NCBI RefSeq assembly: GCF_041154505.1
Contig: NZ_AP028672.1
Location: 2,436,001 to 2,500,000 of the forward strand
Direction of reading: 5' to 3'
Source of the DNA: Acidovorax sp. A79
Lineage (GTDB): Bacteria > Pseudomonadota > Gammaproteobacteria > Burkholderiales > Burkholderiaceae_C
DNA length: 64,000 nt
A model generated the notes under the pieces. The model was given only the letters and a program-made list of their open reading frames with translations, was not told the origin of the DNA and searched no databases. Both the position numbers and the translations under genes were made by a program. Of the stretch, positions 9,604-21,736 are shown one piece after another (the first letter of the stretch is position 1; each line of letters begins with the position of its first letter).

Positions 9604-9924
9604 TTAGGCCGCCTTGATTTCAGCGCCGCTGGACTTGAACACGCGAACGCGCGTGCCGTCAGCCTGCACCTTGATGCCCACGCGATCAGCCTTGCCGGTC
9701 GCGGCATTGAAGATGGCCACATTGGACTGGTGAATCGGCATGGCCTTTTCAATGATGCCGCCCGTCGTACCCTTCATGGGGTTTGGCTTGGCGTGCTTCT
9801 TGACGAGGTTGATGCCGTCGATGACGAGGTGGGAGTCATCCTTGCGCAGCGACACCGTGCCACGCTTGCCCTTGTCACGGCCGGTCAGCACGATGACTTC
9901 GTCGCCCTTGCGAATCTTGTTCAT
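9604..9924 (-). CDS. rplX: 50S ribosomal protein L24
   Basis: A 106-residue L24 with the N-terminal KOW motif ([20 protein letters not shown], then RGTV) and the following KHAKPN block. It is an early assembly protein of the large subunit near the exit tunnel. It lies 9 bases after rplN and 9 before rplE. Confidence 0.98.
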   Translation of the reverse strand: MNKIRKGDEVIVLTGRDKGKRGTVSLRKDDSHLVIDGINLVKKHAKPNPMKGTTGGIIEKAMPIHQSNVAIFNAATGKADRVGIKVQADGTRVRVFKSSGAEIKAA

Positions 9925-9933
9925 GGCGCGTCC

Positions 9934-10302
9934 TTAGAGAACTTCAGGAGCCAGGGACACGATCTTCATGAACTTCTCGGTACGCAATTCACGCGTCACG
10001 GGTCCAAAGATGCGGGTGCCGATAGGCTCCAACTTTGCGTTCAGCAACACTGCAGCGTTGCCATCGAATTTGACGAGCGAACCGTCGCCACGGCGAATAC
10101 CCTTCGCCGTGCGAACGACCACCGCACTGTAAACCTCGCCTTTTTTGACGCGGCCACGTGGAGCGGCTTCTTTGATGCTCACCTTGATGATGTCGCCAAC
10201 GCTTGCATAGCGACGCTTGGAACCACCCAGCACCTTGATGCAAAGGACGGACTTAGCGCCGGTATTGTCGGCAACCTCTAACCGAGATTCTGTCTGGATC
10301 AT
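9934..10302 (-). CDS. rplN: 50S ribosomal protein L14
   Basis: A 122-residue L14 starting [17 protein letters not shown], the conserved beginning of the family; a GTG seven codons upstream (10323) would add an atypical extension and was rejected. The C-terminal block [26 protein letters not shown] is intact in sequence. It is the first gene of this spc operon. No rpsQ, rpmC or rplP lies upstream; the preceding gene is glpD, and a strong promoter begins right after glpD. Confidence 0.98.
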   Translation of the reverse strand: MIQTESRLEVADNTGAKSVLCIKVLGGSKRRYASVGDIIKVSIKEAAPRGRVKKGEVYSAVVVRTAKGIRRGDGSLVKFDGNAAVLLNAKLEPIGTRIFGPVTRELRTEKFMKIVSLAPEVL

Positions 10303-10333
10303 TTCAATATTCCCAACTTGCACCAGAAGACAA

Positions 10334-10360
10334 CAGCCCCAGAGAACTTCTCAAGGGCTG
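10334..10360 (-). other. Stem-loop in the rplN leader
   Basis: The arms CAGCCC and GGGCTG enclose a second complementary pair (AGAGAA with TTCTC), giving a long hairpin about 30 bases before the rplN start. No run of U follows. It lies in the roughly 150-base leader predicted for the spc transcript and could be a regulatory or processing structure. Confidence 0.35.
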
Positions 10361-10460
10361 CGGATCAGCCAGTCAGTCTTGGGCCCGTCGTCCGCACCGC
10401 AAACCATTTGCAGCACTTCCCGCTGGGCAGAAACTTCACGTAGGAAACGCGAAGCCCTCG

Positions 10461-10489
10461 ATTATTGCAAAGGACTTCAGGAAAGTCAA
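10461..10489 (-). promoter_or_regulatory. Sigma-70 promoter of the spc operon
   Basis: On the minus strand TTGACT (10484-10489) and AATAAT (10461-10466) are separated by exactly 17 bases, a near-consensus housekeeping promoter. It begins only nine bases beyond the glpD stop and predicts a start near 10454, giving a leader of about 150 bases before rplN. Its strength and position suit a ribosomal-protein operon that begins at rplN. Confidence 0.85.
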
Positions 10490-10497
10490 GCGCCGCA

Positions 10498-12105
10498 TCA
10501 GCCAGGGGCGTGCAGATACTGTTGCGCCAGCGCCAGAAAGTCGCCGAGACGAGGGTCCGAACCCAGTTCCTCCTGCAGGAGGCCAGCGACGGCGGGCGCC
10601 AGTTCAATGGCCTTGCGGGCATCGAGGAACAGCAGCCTGCAGCGGCGCGCCAGCACATCTTCCACCGTGCGGGCGTATTCATGCCGCGCAGCGAACCGCA
10701 CCATCGCCTCCGTCAGGCCGCCGCCCAGATCCGTCTGTGCACCCGGCATTTCCTGAACGGCCGCCGCTTCGCTGCCATAGGAGTGCAGCCCCTGGGCATC
10801 GCTGATACGGTGCCGCACAGGCCCCGGGGGCGTTCCCACCAGGGGCAAATGATTGGTCACGCCCGCGGGTTTTTCGGGCAGCAGGCCCGTGGTGAAGCAT
10901 TTTTGCAACACATCTTCAGCCATGGCGCGGTAGGTGGTCCATTTGCCACCGGTCACGGTGATCAGGCCGCTGCGGCTGGCCAGGACGGTGTGCTCGCGGC
11001 TGATTTTCTTGGTGTTGTCGCCATCGTCGTCCTGCGGCTTCACCAAGGGACGCAGGCCCACCCAGATGCTGCGGATGTCCCCGATCTTGGGGGCGCGGGT
11101 GAGGTAGCGCGCCGATTCTTCCAGGATGAACTGGACTTCCTCGTGGAAAGGCTCCGGCTCCCGCACGATGTCCTGGCGCGGGCTGTCCGTCGTCCCCAGA
11201 ATGAGCTTGCCCAGCCAGGGCACTGCAAACAGGACCCGGCCATCGGCTGTCTTGGGCACCATGAGGGCATGGTCGGAGGGAAGGAACTCGCGATCCACCA
11301 CGATGTGCACACCCTGGCTTGGCGCCACGATCGGCTTGACGGGGCGGCCAATGGCCTCGCCGTCCATCTGGCGCAGGGCATCCACCCACACGCCGGTGGC
11401 ATTCACCACGGTGCGGGCGCGAACAGTGAACTGCTGGCCGCTGTCGGCGTCCTCGCAGACAAGGCCCGCCACCTTTCCCGCCTCGTGGACCAGGGACCGC
11501 GCAGGACAGTAGTTGACCACCAGGGCGCCCAGACCCGCCGCCGTCCGCGCCAGCGCCAGGGCCAGCCGGGCATCGTCGAACTGCCCGTCCCAGTACTTGA
11601 CCCCTCCCTTGAGCCCCTCGGTCCGGGCCGTGGGCAGGCATTCCAGGGTGCGCGCACGGCCCAGGAACTGGGTGGCACCCAGTCCGGCTTTTCCGGCCAG
11701 GGCGTCGTACATCATGAGCCCGATGCCATAAAAAGGCGTCTCCCAGAAACGGTACGAGGGCATCACGAAAGGCAGGGGCTGGGCCAGATGCGGCGCGTTG
11801 TGCAGCAAGGTCGTGCGCTCGTGCAGCGCTTCGCGCACCAGCGCGATGTTGCCCTGGGCCAGGTAGCGGACACCGCCATGCACCAGCTTGGTGGCACGGG
11901 ACGAGGTCCCCTTGGCGAAGTCGTGCGAATCCACCAGGACCACGCTGAAACCGCGCGCCGCCGCATCCACAGCGACTCCCAGCCCCGTCGCCCCGCCACC
12001 AATCACGGCAAGGTCGTAGTGGTGCGGCTGGGCCAGACGGGCCAGCAGGTCGGCGCGTCGCGTAGGAAGGGGGGCAGTGGCGATGGTCATGGGGTGATTG
12101 TCCAT
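10498..12105 (-). CDS. glpD: Aerobic glycerol-3-phosphate dehydrogenase
   Basis: A 535-residue FAD protein that oxidises glycerol-3-phosphate to dihydroxyacetone phosphate and passes electrons to quinone at the inner membrane. The FAD-binding motif is YDLAVIGGGATGLGVAVDAA near residue 30, followed by GTSSRATKLVHGGVRYL, and the second half has GKLILGTTDSPR and VTGGKWTTYR, all usual for GlpD. The start is uncertain: ATG at 12105 is preferred, ATG at 12090 is possible, and neither has a clear ribosome-binding site. A palindrome lies directly upstream. It follows the transporter genes but is separated from them by a terminator, so it is probably transcribed separately. Confidence 0.95.
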   Translation of the reverse strand: MDNHPMTIATAPLPTRRADLLARLAQPHHYDLAVIGGGATGLGVAVDAAARGFSVVLVDSHDFAKGTSSRATKLVHGGVRYLAQGNIALVREALHERTTLLHNAPHLAQPLPFVMPSYRFWETPFYGIGLMMYDALAGKAGLGATQFLGRARTLECLPTARTEGLKGGVKYWDGQFDDARLALALARTAAGLGALVVNYCPARSLVHEAGKVAGLVCEDADSGQQFTVRARTVVNATGVWVDALRQMDGEAIGRPVKPIVAPSQGVHIVVDREFLPSDHALMVPKTADGRVLFAVPWLGKLILGTTDSPRQDIVREPEPFHEEVQFILEESARYLTRAPKIGDIRSIWVGLRPLVKPQDDDGDNTKKISREHTVLASRSGLITVTGGKWTTYRAMAEDVLQKCFTTGLLPEKPAGVTNHLPLVGTPPGPVRHRISDAQGLHSYGSEAAAVQEMPGAQTDLGGGLTEAMVRFAARHEYARTVEDVLARRCRLLFLDARKAIELAPAVAGLLQEELGSDPRLGDFLALAQQYLHAPG

Positions 12106-12113
12106 GGGCGGAA

Positions 12114-12144
12114 CAAGAATTAAGGGTTTACCCTTGAATTCTTG
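12114..12144 (-). promoter_or_regulatory. Palindromic operator candidate at the glpD start
   Basis: A nearly perfect inverted repeat: CAAGAATTAAGGGT, a two-base centre, then ACCCTTGAATTCTTG. It ends nine bases before the preferred glpD ATG, so a bound protein would block transcription or translation. Its core AAGGGTTTACCCTT recurs, one base shorter, in the glpS-glpR intergenic region at 18421-18433, which suggests GlpR. Binding is inferred. Confidence 0.5.
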
Positions 12145-12200
12145 GCACTTCCGGGATGAGAAACCGCCCAAGGGGAAGGAACTCCGGGGGCGGCATGGAG

Positions 12201-12240
12201 TAAAAAAAGGCAGCCAGAGACCTTGTGAGCCCTGGCTGCC
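12201..12240 (-). terminator. Rho-independent terminator after the glycerol transporter operon
   Basis: A perfect 9-bp GC-rich stem (GGCAGCCAG 12209-12217 with CTGGCTGCC 12232-12240) is followed in the leftward direction by seven T. It lies 39 bases after the glpV stop and before glpD. Confidence 0.9.
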
Positions 12241-12278
12241 GGTGGCATCAGTCGTCAAGAAGCGACCGCTTCAGGGTC

Positions 12279-14009
<1,731 letters not shown>

Positions 14010-14123
14010 AGTGCCTGTCTCCTCATAGTCATCTCCCCTTTTGGATGCAAGGGTCGCCCGGCTCCGGGGAAGGGTTGAGCCGCGCGACGGGAACCAACGG
14101 AATGAAAGCTGCCTGCGAACGCG

Positions 14124-14432
14124 CTACCCCTTGCGCAGGATCAGCGCCAGCAGCGCCATCGACAGCACGAAGCTGATCCAGATCGAAGGATCGCCCTGAA
14201 GGCTGAACCACTGGGCCAGCTTGCCGCTGATGCCCACAAAAATCAGATTCACGTAGGCCGCTGACAACAGCCCAATAAACAGCCGATCACCGCGCGTCGT
14301 CTCCAGCGGCAAAAAACCCTTGCGCATCGTCGTGGGCGACTTGATCTCCCACACCGTCATGCCAATCAGCATCAGTACGATGCAAATGAAGAACACCGCC
14401 ACGGGCAGCGTCCAAGCCATCCACTCAAACAT
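14124..14432 (-). CDS. glpU: Small membrane protein DUF2160, glycerol transporter accessory
   Basis: A 102-residue protein with three hydrophobic segments (about residues 8-28, 50-68 and 82-98) and a short cytoplasmic stretch with IKSPTTMRKGFLPLETTRGDR. It belongs to the DUF2160 family, found almost only between the second permease and the binding protein of glycerol ABC transporters. Its role in the complex is unknown. It begins 12 bases after glpQ. The name glpU follows the Rhizobium leguminosarum system. Confidence 0.8.
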   Translation of the reverse strand: MFEWMAWTLPVAVFFICIVLMLIGMTVWEIKSPTTMRKGFLPLETTRGDRLFIGLLSAAYVNLIFVGISGKLAQWFSLQGDPSIWISFVLSMALLALILRKG

Positions 14433-14444
14433 GGCGATATCTCC

Positions 14445-15249
14445 TCAAACCCGGCCCATCGCGAAACCCTTCGCGATGTAGTGCCGAACAAACCAGATCA
14501 CGATGGCACCCGGCACGATGGTCAGCACGCCGGCGGCGGCCAGCGTGGCCCAGTCCATGCCGCTCGCGCTCACCGTGCGCGTCATGGTGGCCACGATGGG
14601 CTTGGCATTCACGCTGGTCAGCGTGCGCGCCAGCAGCAGCTCCACCCAGCTGAACATGAAACAGAAGAACGCCGCCACGCCCACGCCGGCCTTGATCAGC
14701 GGCAGGAAGATCGTCATGAAAAAGCGCGGAAAGCTGTAGCCATCGATATAGGCCGTCTCGTCGATCTCGCGCGGAATGCCGCTCATGAAGCCTTCCAGGA
14801 TCCATACCGCCAGCGGCACGTTGAACAAGAGGTGCGCCAGCGCCACGGCAATGTGCGTGTCCATCAGCCCCACGGTGGTGTAGAGCTGGAAGAACGGCAG
14901 CAAAAACACGGCCGGCGGCGTCATGCGGTTGGTCAGCAGCCAGAAGAACACATGCTTGTCGCCCAGGAACTGGTAGCGCGAGAACGCATAGGCCGCCGGC
15001 AGCGCCACGGTCAGCGATATCACCGTGTTGATGGCCACGTAGATCAGGCTGTTGATGTAACCCGAGTACCAGGACTCGTCGGTGAAGATGGTCTTGTAGT
15101 TGTCCCACGTGAAGTTCTGGGGAAAGAACGAGAACGTCGAGAGGATCTCCGCGTTGGTCTTGAAGCTCATGTTGACCATCCAGTAGATGGGCAGCACGGC
15201 GAAGACCAGGTAGGCGATCAGGAACACCGACCGCTTGTGGAAGCGTTTT

Positions 15250-15257
<8 letters not shown>
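14445..15257 (-). CDS. glpQ: Glycerol ABC transporter permease, MalG type
   Basis: A 270-residue inner-membrane permease with six predicted helices. The cytoplasmic coupling loop that meets the ATPases is EIDETAYIDGYSFPRFFMTI, followed by FLPLIKAG, an EAA-type motif. It pairs with GlpP as the channel. The ATG at 15257 overlaps the end of glpP by eight bases, so the two are translationally coupled. The symbol is the transporter's, not that of the unrelated periplasmic phosphodiesterase of E. coli. Confidence 0.88.
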
Positions 15258-16142
<885 letters not shown>

Positions 16143-16146
<4 letters not shown>

Positions 16147-17219
16147 GCCAGCAGCTCCTCGTTTTGATAGAAGCACGTGTGCTCGCCGAGCACCTGCAGC
16201 CAGACGGCATCCCCCGCGGAAGGCAGCCGTGCTTCCGGGCTGAAGCGCGCCTTGAGCGTGTGCTCGCCCACCTTGGCGGTCAGCATCAGGTAGGTACCGA
16301 TGTCCTGCACCTGCACCACCGTGCAGGGCAACGCGCCGGCTTGGCCGGGCTCGGCCAGGGCCAGGTACTCGGGCCGCACGCCCACCTGCAACACACCTTC
16401 GGGCAGGGCGCGGTCCACCGGCGCGGCCAGGCGGTGGCCCGCCACCGACAACGCGGCTCCATCGCGCTGGGCGGGCAGGAAGTTCATGCCGGGCGAGCCG
16501 ATGAAGTGGCCCACAAAGACGTGTGCGGGCCGCTCGAACAGCGCGTCGGCCGAGCCCACCTGCACGGCACGGCCGCGCGTCATCACCACCACCTGATCGG
16601 CAAAGGTCAGTGCCTCGACCTGGTCGTGCGTCACATAGATCAGCGTGAGCTTGAGTTCGTGGTGGATCTGCTTGAGCTTGCGCCGCAGCTGCCACTTGAG
16701 GTGCGGGTCGATCACCGTGAGCGGCTCGTCGAACAGCACGGCCGCCACATCGGCGCGCACCAGGCCACGGCCCAGCGATATCTTCTGCTTGGCATCGGCC
16801 GCGAGGCCGGCCGCGCGCTGGTTGAGCTGCCCACTCATCTCCAGCATCTCGGCGATCACGCCCACGCGCTGCCTGATCTGGTCTTCGGGCACCTTGCGGT
16901 TGCGCAGCGGGAAGGCCAGGTTCTCGGCCACCGTCATGGTGTCGTAGATCACGGGGAACTGGAACACCTGCGCAATGTTGCGCTCCTGCGGGCTGGCGCG
17001 CGTCACGTCGCGGCCATCGAACAGCACCTTGCCGTGCGAGGGCACGAGCAGGCCCGACATGATGTTGAGCATGGTGGTCTTGCCACAGCCCGAGGGGCCC
17101 AGCAGCGCATAGGCACCGCCGTCCTCGAACTCCATCTTGAGCGGCAGCAGCGCGTAATCGCTGTCCTGCTGCGGGTTGGGCTTGTAGGAATGCGCCAGAT
17201 CCAGACTAATGCGAGCCAT
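16143..17219 (-). CDS. glpT: Glycerol ABC transporter ATPase 2 (degenerate signature motif)
   Basis: A 358-residue cytoplasmic ATPase of the MalK/Ugp type. The Walker A motif GPSGCGKT is at residues 41-48, Walker B ends in Asp164-Glu165 and the switch histidine is His198 (YVTHDQVEA). The signature LSGGQ is replaced by LAADAKQ at 139-145. A TOBE-like regulatory domain fills the C-terminal third. The start is ATG at 17219, one base after the glpS stop. The partner GlpS has the opposite defect. The symbol follows the rhizobial transporter and is not the glycerol-3-phosphate antiporter. Confidence 0.88.
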
Positions 17220-17220
17220 T

Positions 17221-18300
17221 TCAGCGCCCTCCCTGGCGCGCGGGCGCCCATGCCAGCCGGCCGTCAGCGCCAAACACATAGGCCTGCGCCGGGTCCAGAT
17301 GCAGCGTGAGGGGCGTGCCCAGTTCGAAGTAATGCACCCCCGTCAGCTGGGCGACCAGGTCACCCCAGGGCGTCGTGGCGTGCACGAAAGTGTCGGACCC
17401 GGAAATCTCGGCCAGCTCCACCACGCCCCCCACGCTGATGTCATCAGGGCGGGCATGTACGCGCAGCGCGCTGGCGCGCACGCCCACGGTGAGCCCCGCG
17501 GCCGTGGCCACACCCTGCGGCAGCGGCACGGCCAGCTCCACGCCGCCCTCCAGGCGCACGCCACGCGGGGTTGCCGATGCGGCGATCAGGTTCATGGGCG
17601 GGTCGCTGAAGGCACGCGCCACGCGCAGCGAGTTGGGCGCATGGAACACCTCCGCCGTCGGGCCGTACTGCAGCAGCTGCCCCTCGTCCAGCACGGCGGT
17701 GTAGCCGCCCAGCAGCAGGGCCTCGCCCGGCTCGGTGGTCGCATAGACCACCGTGGACTGGCCGGCGGCAAACAGCTGCGTCAGTTCTTCACGCAGCTCT
17801 TCGCGCAGCTTGTAGTCCAGGTTCACCAGGGGCTCATCGAGAAGCATCAGCGGCGCGCCCTTGGCCAAAGCACGGGCCAGCGCCACGCGCTGCTGCTGCC
17901 CACCCGACAGCTCGGCCGGATAGCGGTCCAGGAACATGTCGATGTGCAGGCGGCTGGCGATCTCGCGCACCCGGGCGTCGATGTTCTTTTCGCCGCGCAG
18001 CTTGAGCGGCGACGCAATGTTGGCCGCCACCTTCATCGAGGGGTAGTTGATGAACTGCTGGTACACCATGGCCACGTTGCGGTCGCGCACGGGCATGCCG
18101 GTCACATCCACGCCATCGACCGTCACGCGGCCCGCGGTCGGCGTGTCCAGCCCTGCCATGATGCGCATGAGGCTGGTCTTGCCTGCCTGCGTGGCGCCCA
18201 GCAGCACCGTCACGGCGCCGCTGTGCAGCGCCAGGCTCATGTCATGGAGCCAGGTCTGCGGACCAACCTTCTTGCTGATGCTGTCCAGTGCCAGCTGCAT
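17221..18300 (-). CDS. glpS: Glycerol ABC transporter ATPase 1 (missing switch histidine)
   Basis: A 359-residue cytoplasmic ATPase. Walker A is GATQAGKT at residues 35-42, the signature LSGGQ is intact at 131-135 and Walker B ends in Asp155-Glu156. The switch region reads YATTEPGEA, with Thr189 where the histidine belongs. A TOBE-like domain follows. The ATG at 18300 was chosen over an adjacent GTG. It is the first gene of the transporter operon, divergent from glpR, with direct-repeat operator candidates in between. Confidence 0.88.
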   Translation of the reverse strand: MQLALDSISKKVGPQTWLHDMSLALHSGAVTVLLGATQAGKTSLMRIMAGLDTPTAGRVTVDGVDVTGMPVRDRNVAMVYQQFINYPSMKVAANIASPLKLRGEKNIDARVREIASRLHIDMFLDRYPAELSGGQQQRVALARALAKGAPLMLLDEPLVNLDYKLREELREELTQLFAAGQSTVVYATTEPGEALLLGGYTAVLDEGQLLQYGPTAEVFHAPNSLRVARAFSDPPMNLIAASATPRGVRLEGGVELAVPLPQGVATAAGLTVGVRASALRVHARPDDISVGGVVELAEISGSDTFVHATTPWGDLVAQLTGVHYFELGTPLTLHLDPAQAYVFGADGRLAWAPARQGGR

Positions 18301-18386
18301 CACGCAACCTTTCTAATGGGCCCCTGAGGGCCGGGTGGATCTGGCTCCCTGCCGCGCACGCAGCAAAACGCCTCGTTTTCGATTGC

Positions 18387-18400
18387 GTTCATTTTTGTTC
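18387..18400. promoter_or_regulatory. Candidate GlpR site, copy 1
   Basis: GTTCATTTTTGTTC, one of two 14-bp direct repeats in the glpS-glpR intergenic region that differ at one base. The second starts 52 bp further on, close to five helical turns, so both face the same side of the DNA. Confidence 0.5.
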
Positions 18401-18420
18401 TTTTTTGATCGTATTGAATC

Positions 18421-18435
18421 AAGGTTTACCCTTAA
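18421..18435. promoter_or_regulatory. Shared glp motif in the glpS-glpR intergenic region
   Basis: AAGGTTTACCCTTAA lies between the two direct repeats. It matches the centre of the palindrome before glpD (AAGGGTTTACCCTT) apart from one missing G. A shared regulator is likely but not shown. Confidence 0.45.
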
Positions 18436-18438
18436 CAG

Positions 18439-18452
18439 GTTCCTTTTTGTTC
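18439..18452. promoter_or_regulatory. Candidate GlpR site, copy 2
   Basis: GTTCCTTTTTGTTC, the second of the 14-bp direct repeats. It lies 38 bases before the glpR start codon, so it could mediate autoregulation as well as control of the transporter operon. Confidence 0.5.
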
Positions 18453-18490
18453 GATTTAAAGTATCTCCAATCCTCAGACCATTGATTCGC

Positions 18491-19255
18491 GTGAATACGA
18501 ACCCCCGACAACTGCTGCTTCTCGAAGAAGTCCGCGCGCGCAAGTCCGCCACGGTCGAACAACTGGCCGACACGCTGGGCGTGACGCTGCAGACCGTGCG
18601 CCGCGATGTGCAGCGCCTGGCCGAGTCCGGCCTGCTCACGCGCTTCCATGGCGGCGTGCGCGTGCCCAGCTCCACGGTGGAGAACCTGGCCCACACCCAG
18701 CGCGAGACGCTGCATGCCGAAGGCAAGGCACGCATAGCGCGCGCCGTGGCCGAACAGGTGCCCAACGACTGCTCGCTGATCCTGAACATCGGCACGACCA
18801 CGGAAGCCATCGCCAAGGCGCTGCTGCACCACCGCGGCCTGCGCGTGATCACCAACAACCTGAACGTGGCTGCCATCCTGAGCGGCAACCCCGAGTGCGA
18901 GGTCATCGTGGCCGGCGGCGTGGTGCGCGCGCGCGACCGCGGCATCGTGGGCGAGGCGGCGGTGGATTTCATCCGCCAGTTCAAGGTGGACATCGCGCTC
19001 ATCGGCATCTCGGGCGTCGAGCCCGACGGCTCGCTGCGCGACTTCGACTACCGCGAGGTGAAGGTGGCGCAAACCATCATCGAGCAGTCGCGCGAGGTCT
19101 GGCTGGCGGCCGACCACAGCAAGTTCAACCGCCCGGCCATGGTGCAGCTGGCCACGCTGCAGCAGATCGACCGCCTGTTCACCGATGCGCCACCGCCTGA
19201 GCCCTTTCCCGTATTGCTCCAGGACGCCGAGGTCATCTGCACGGTCGCTGCATGA
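18491..19255 (+). CDS. glpR: DeoR-family repressor of glycerol genes
   Basis: A 254-residue DeoR-type regulator. The N-terminal helix-turn-helix covers about residues 5-57 (RQLLLLEEVRARKSATVEQL, then ADTLGVTLQTVRRDVQRL), and the effector domain has LNIGTTTEAIAKAL, VITNNLNVA and DIALIGISGVEPDGSLRDFD, as in GlpR. It probably senses glycerol-3-phosphate. The GTG at 18491 gives the usual length; a TTG three codons earlier is possible and the longer ATG frame from 18335 is not plausible. It is divergent from glpS and upstream of glpK. Confidence 0.88.
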   Translation: MNTNPRQLLLLEEVRARKSATVEQLADTLGVTLQTVRRDVQRLAESGLLTRFHGGVRVPSSTVENLAHTQRETLHAEGKARIARAVAEQVPNDCSLILNIGTTTEAIAKALLHHRGLRVITNNLNVAAILSGNPECEVIVAGGVVRARDRGIVGEAAVDFIRQFKVDIALIGISGVEPDGSLRDFDYREVKVAQTIIEQSREVWLAADHSKFNRPAMVQLATLQQIDRLFTDAPPPEPFPVLLQDAEVICTVAA

Positions 19256-19257
19256 CA

Positions 19258-19372
19258 GAAGGCCCCCCGAGTCGCCTGCGGCGCCTTCCCCCGGTGGTGG
19301 ACGACGCCCTCGCTGCGGGGCGGCCCTTGCTCGGCGTCCGCTGGCCTGGGCCGCGCGCTGATCGACCGCCGT
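19258..19372. repeat. Dispersed Comamonadaceae-type repeat, copy a
   Basis: The glpR-glpK gap is filled by a GC-rich element containing CCCCCCGAGTCGCCTGCGGC and, further on, CTCGCTGCGGGGCGGCCCTTG. The same building blocks recur, mostly in reverse orientation, near 46526, 50405, 58936 and 62870. No coding potential is seen. Confidence 0.6.
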
Positions 19373-19414
19373 GGACACTACGTGGATTCATACATTTCGG
19401 AGCCCCTCGTCACC

Positions 19415-20908
<1,494 letters not shown>

Positions 20909-20923
20909 GCAGGCTCACCGCCT

Positions 20924-21643
20924 TCAGGCCGCGGGCGGCATGGCCCCGGGCGGCGGCGCCTGCTCCTGCGGCAGGTAGATGCGCGCCAGCCCCCGCGTGA
21001 TCGCGTCCACGATCTGGTCGCGCCGCAATGCGATGTGCGCGGACAGCAGACGCTCGCTCAGGGCCGGGTCCCGCGCGCGCAGGGCTTGCAGGATGTCCTG
21101 GTGCTCATGCTGGGTGGAATCGCGCCCGACGTTTTCCATGTCAATCCAGCGGATGAACCGGATGCGTTCATTGAGGCTCAGCAGCATGCGCCGCAATTCG
21201 GAATTGCCCGCCATGTCCGCGATGCGCATGTGAAAGCCCTCGTCCAGCTCCACCAGCCGCTGCACCGCAGCCGCGGCGGGAACGCGCCGGCTCTCCTCCA
21301 GGTAGGAACAGGCCTCTTCCACCTGGGCGTCCGTTGCCCGCTCGATCGCCAGCCGCATGCATTCGCGCTCGATCGCCACGCGCGCTTCATACAGGTCCAG
21401 GGTTTCCTGCACGTCGAGCGGGCGGCGCATGTAGCCCCGCGTGGCCGGCTGCAGGAACCCTTCCGTCACCAGCCGCCCCAGGGCCTCGCGCACGGGCGTG
21501 CGGCTCACGCCCAGGCGCTCGGCCAGCTCGATTTCGCTCAGGCGCTCTCCGGGCTTGAACTGGTAGGCAATCGCCATGTGCCGCAGCGTGTTGTAGACGC
21601 TGGAACCTCTCTCGCGGCGAATCTTGGCAATGGGAGCTGTCAT
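20924..21643 (-). CDS. GntR-family (FadR/FCD type) transcriptional regulator
   Basis: A 239-residue regulator. The N-terminal winged helix-turn-helix is clear (FKPGERLSEIELAERLGVSR, then TPVREALGRLVTEGFL), followed by an all-helical FCD ligand domain (ARVAIERECMRLAIERAT; HMRIADMAGNSELRRML) with histidines typical of metal- or acid-binding pockets. It probably controls the divergent TPP enzyme operon through the palindrome at 21671-21702. ATG at 21643 is preferred; the ATG at 21679 lies inside that palindrome. It is convergent with glpK. Confidence 0.88.
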   Translation of the reverse strand: MTAPIAKIRRERGSSVYNTLRHMAIAYQFKPGERLSEIELAERLGVSRTPVREALGRLVTEGFLQPATRGYMRRPLDVQETLDLYEARVAIERECMRLAIERATDAQVEEACSYLEESRRVPAAAAVQRLVELDEGFHMRIADMAGNSELRRMLLSLNERIRFIRWIDMENVGRDSTQHEHQDILQALRARDPALSERLLSAHIALRRDQIVDAITRGLARIYLPQEQAPPPGAMPPAA

Positions 21644-21670
21644 GGGGGTGTATTGTGCACGCGCTCTTTC

Positions 21671-21702
21671 AGAATTCATTTAGGTATACTTAAATGAATT
21701 CT
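21671..21702. promoter_or_regulatory. 32-bp palindromic operator for the GntR regulator
   Basis: Perfect 12-bp arms (AGAATTCATTTA and TAAATGAATTCT) flank the centre GGTATACT, which contains the self-complementary GTATAC found in many FCD-type GntR sites. It lies between the divergent regulator and the TPP enzyme gene and stands out as AT-rich in a GC-rich region. Confidence 0.7.
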
Positions 21703-21736
21703 CGCGAATCACCCAACCCGACGAAGGCCCTCCGAC

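Noticed and set aside
10465..12123. Open frame of 552 codons opposite glpD
   Set aside because: Antisense shadow of a GC-rich gene; the product is rich in Arg, Gly and His and resembles no family.
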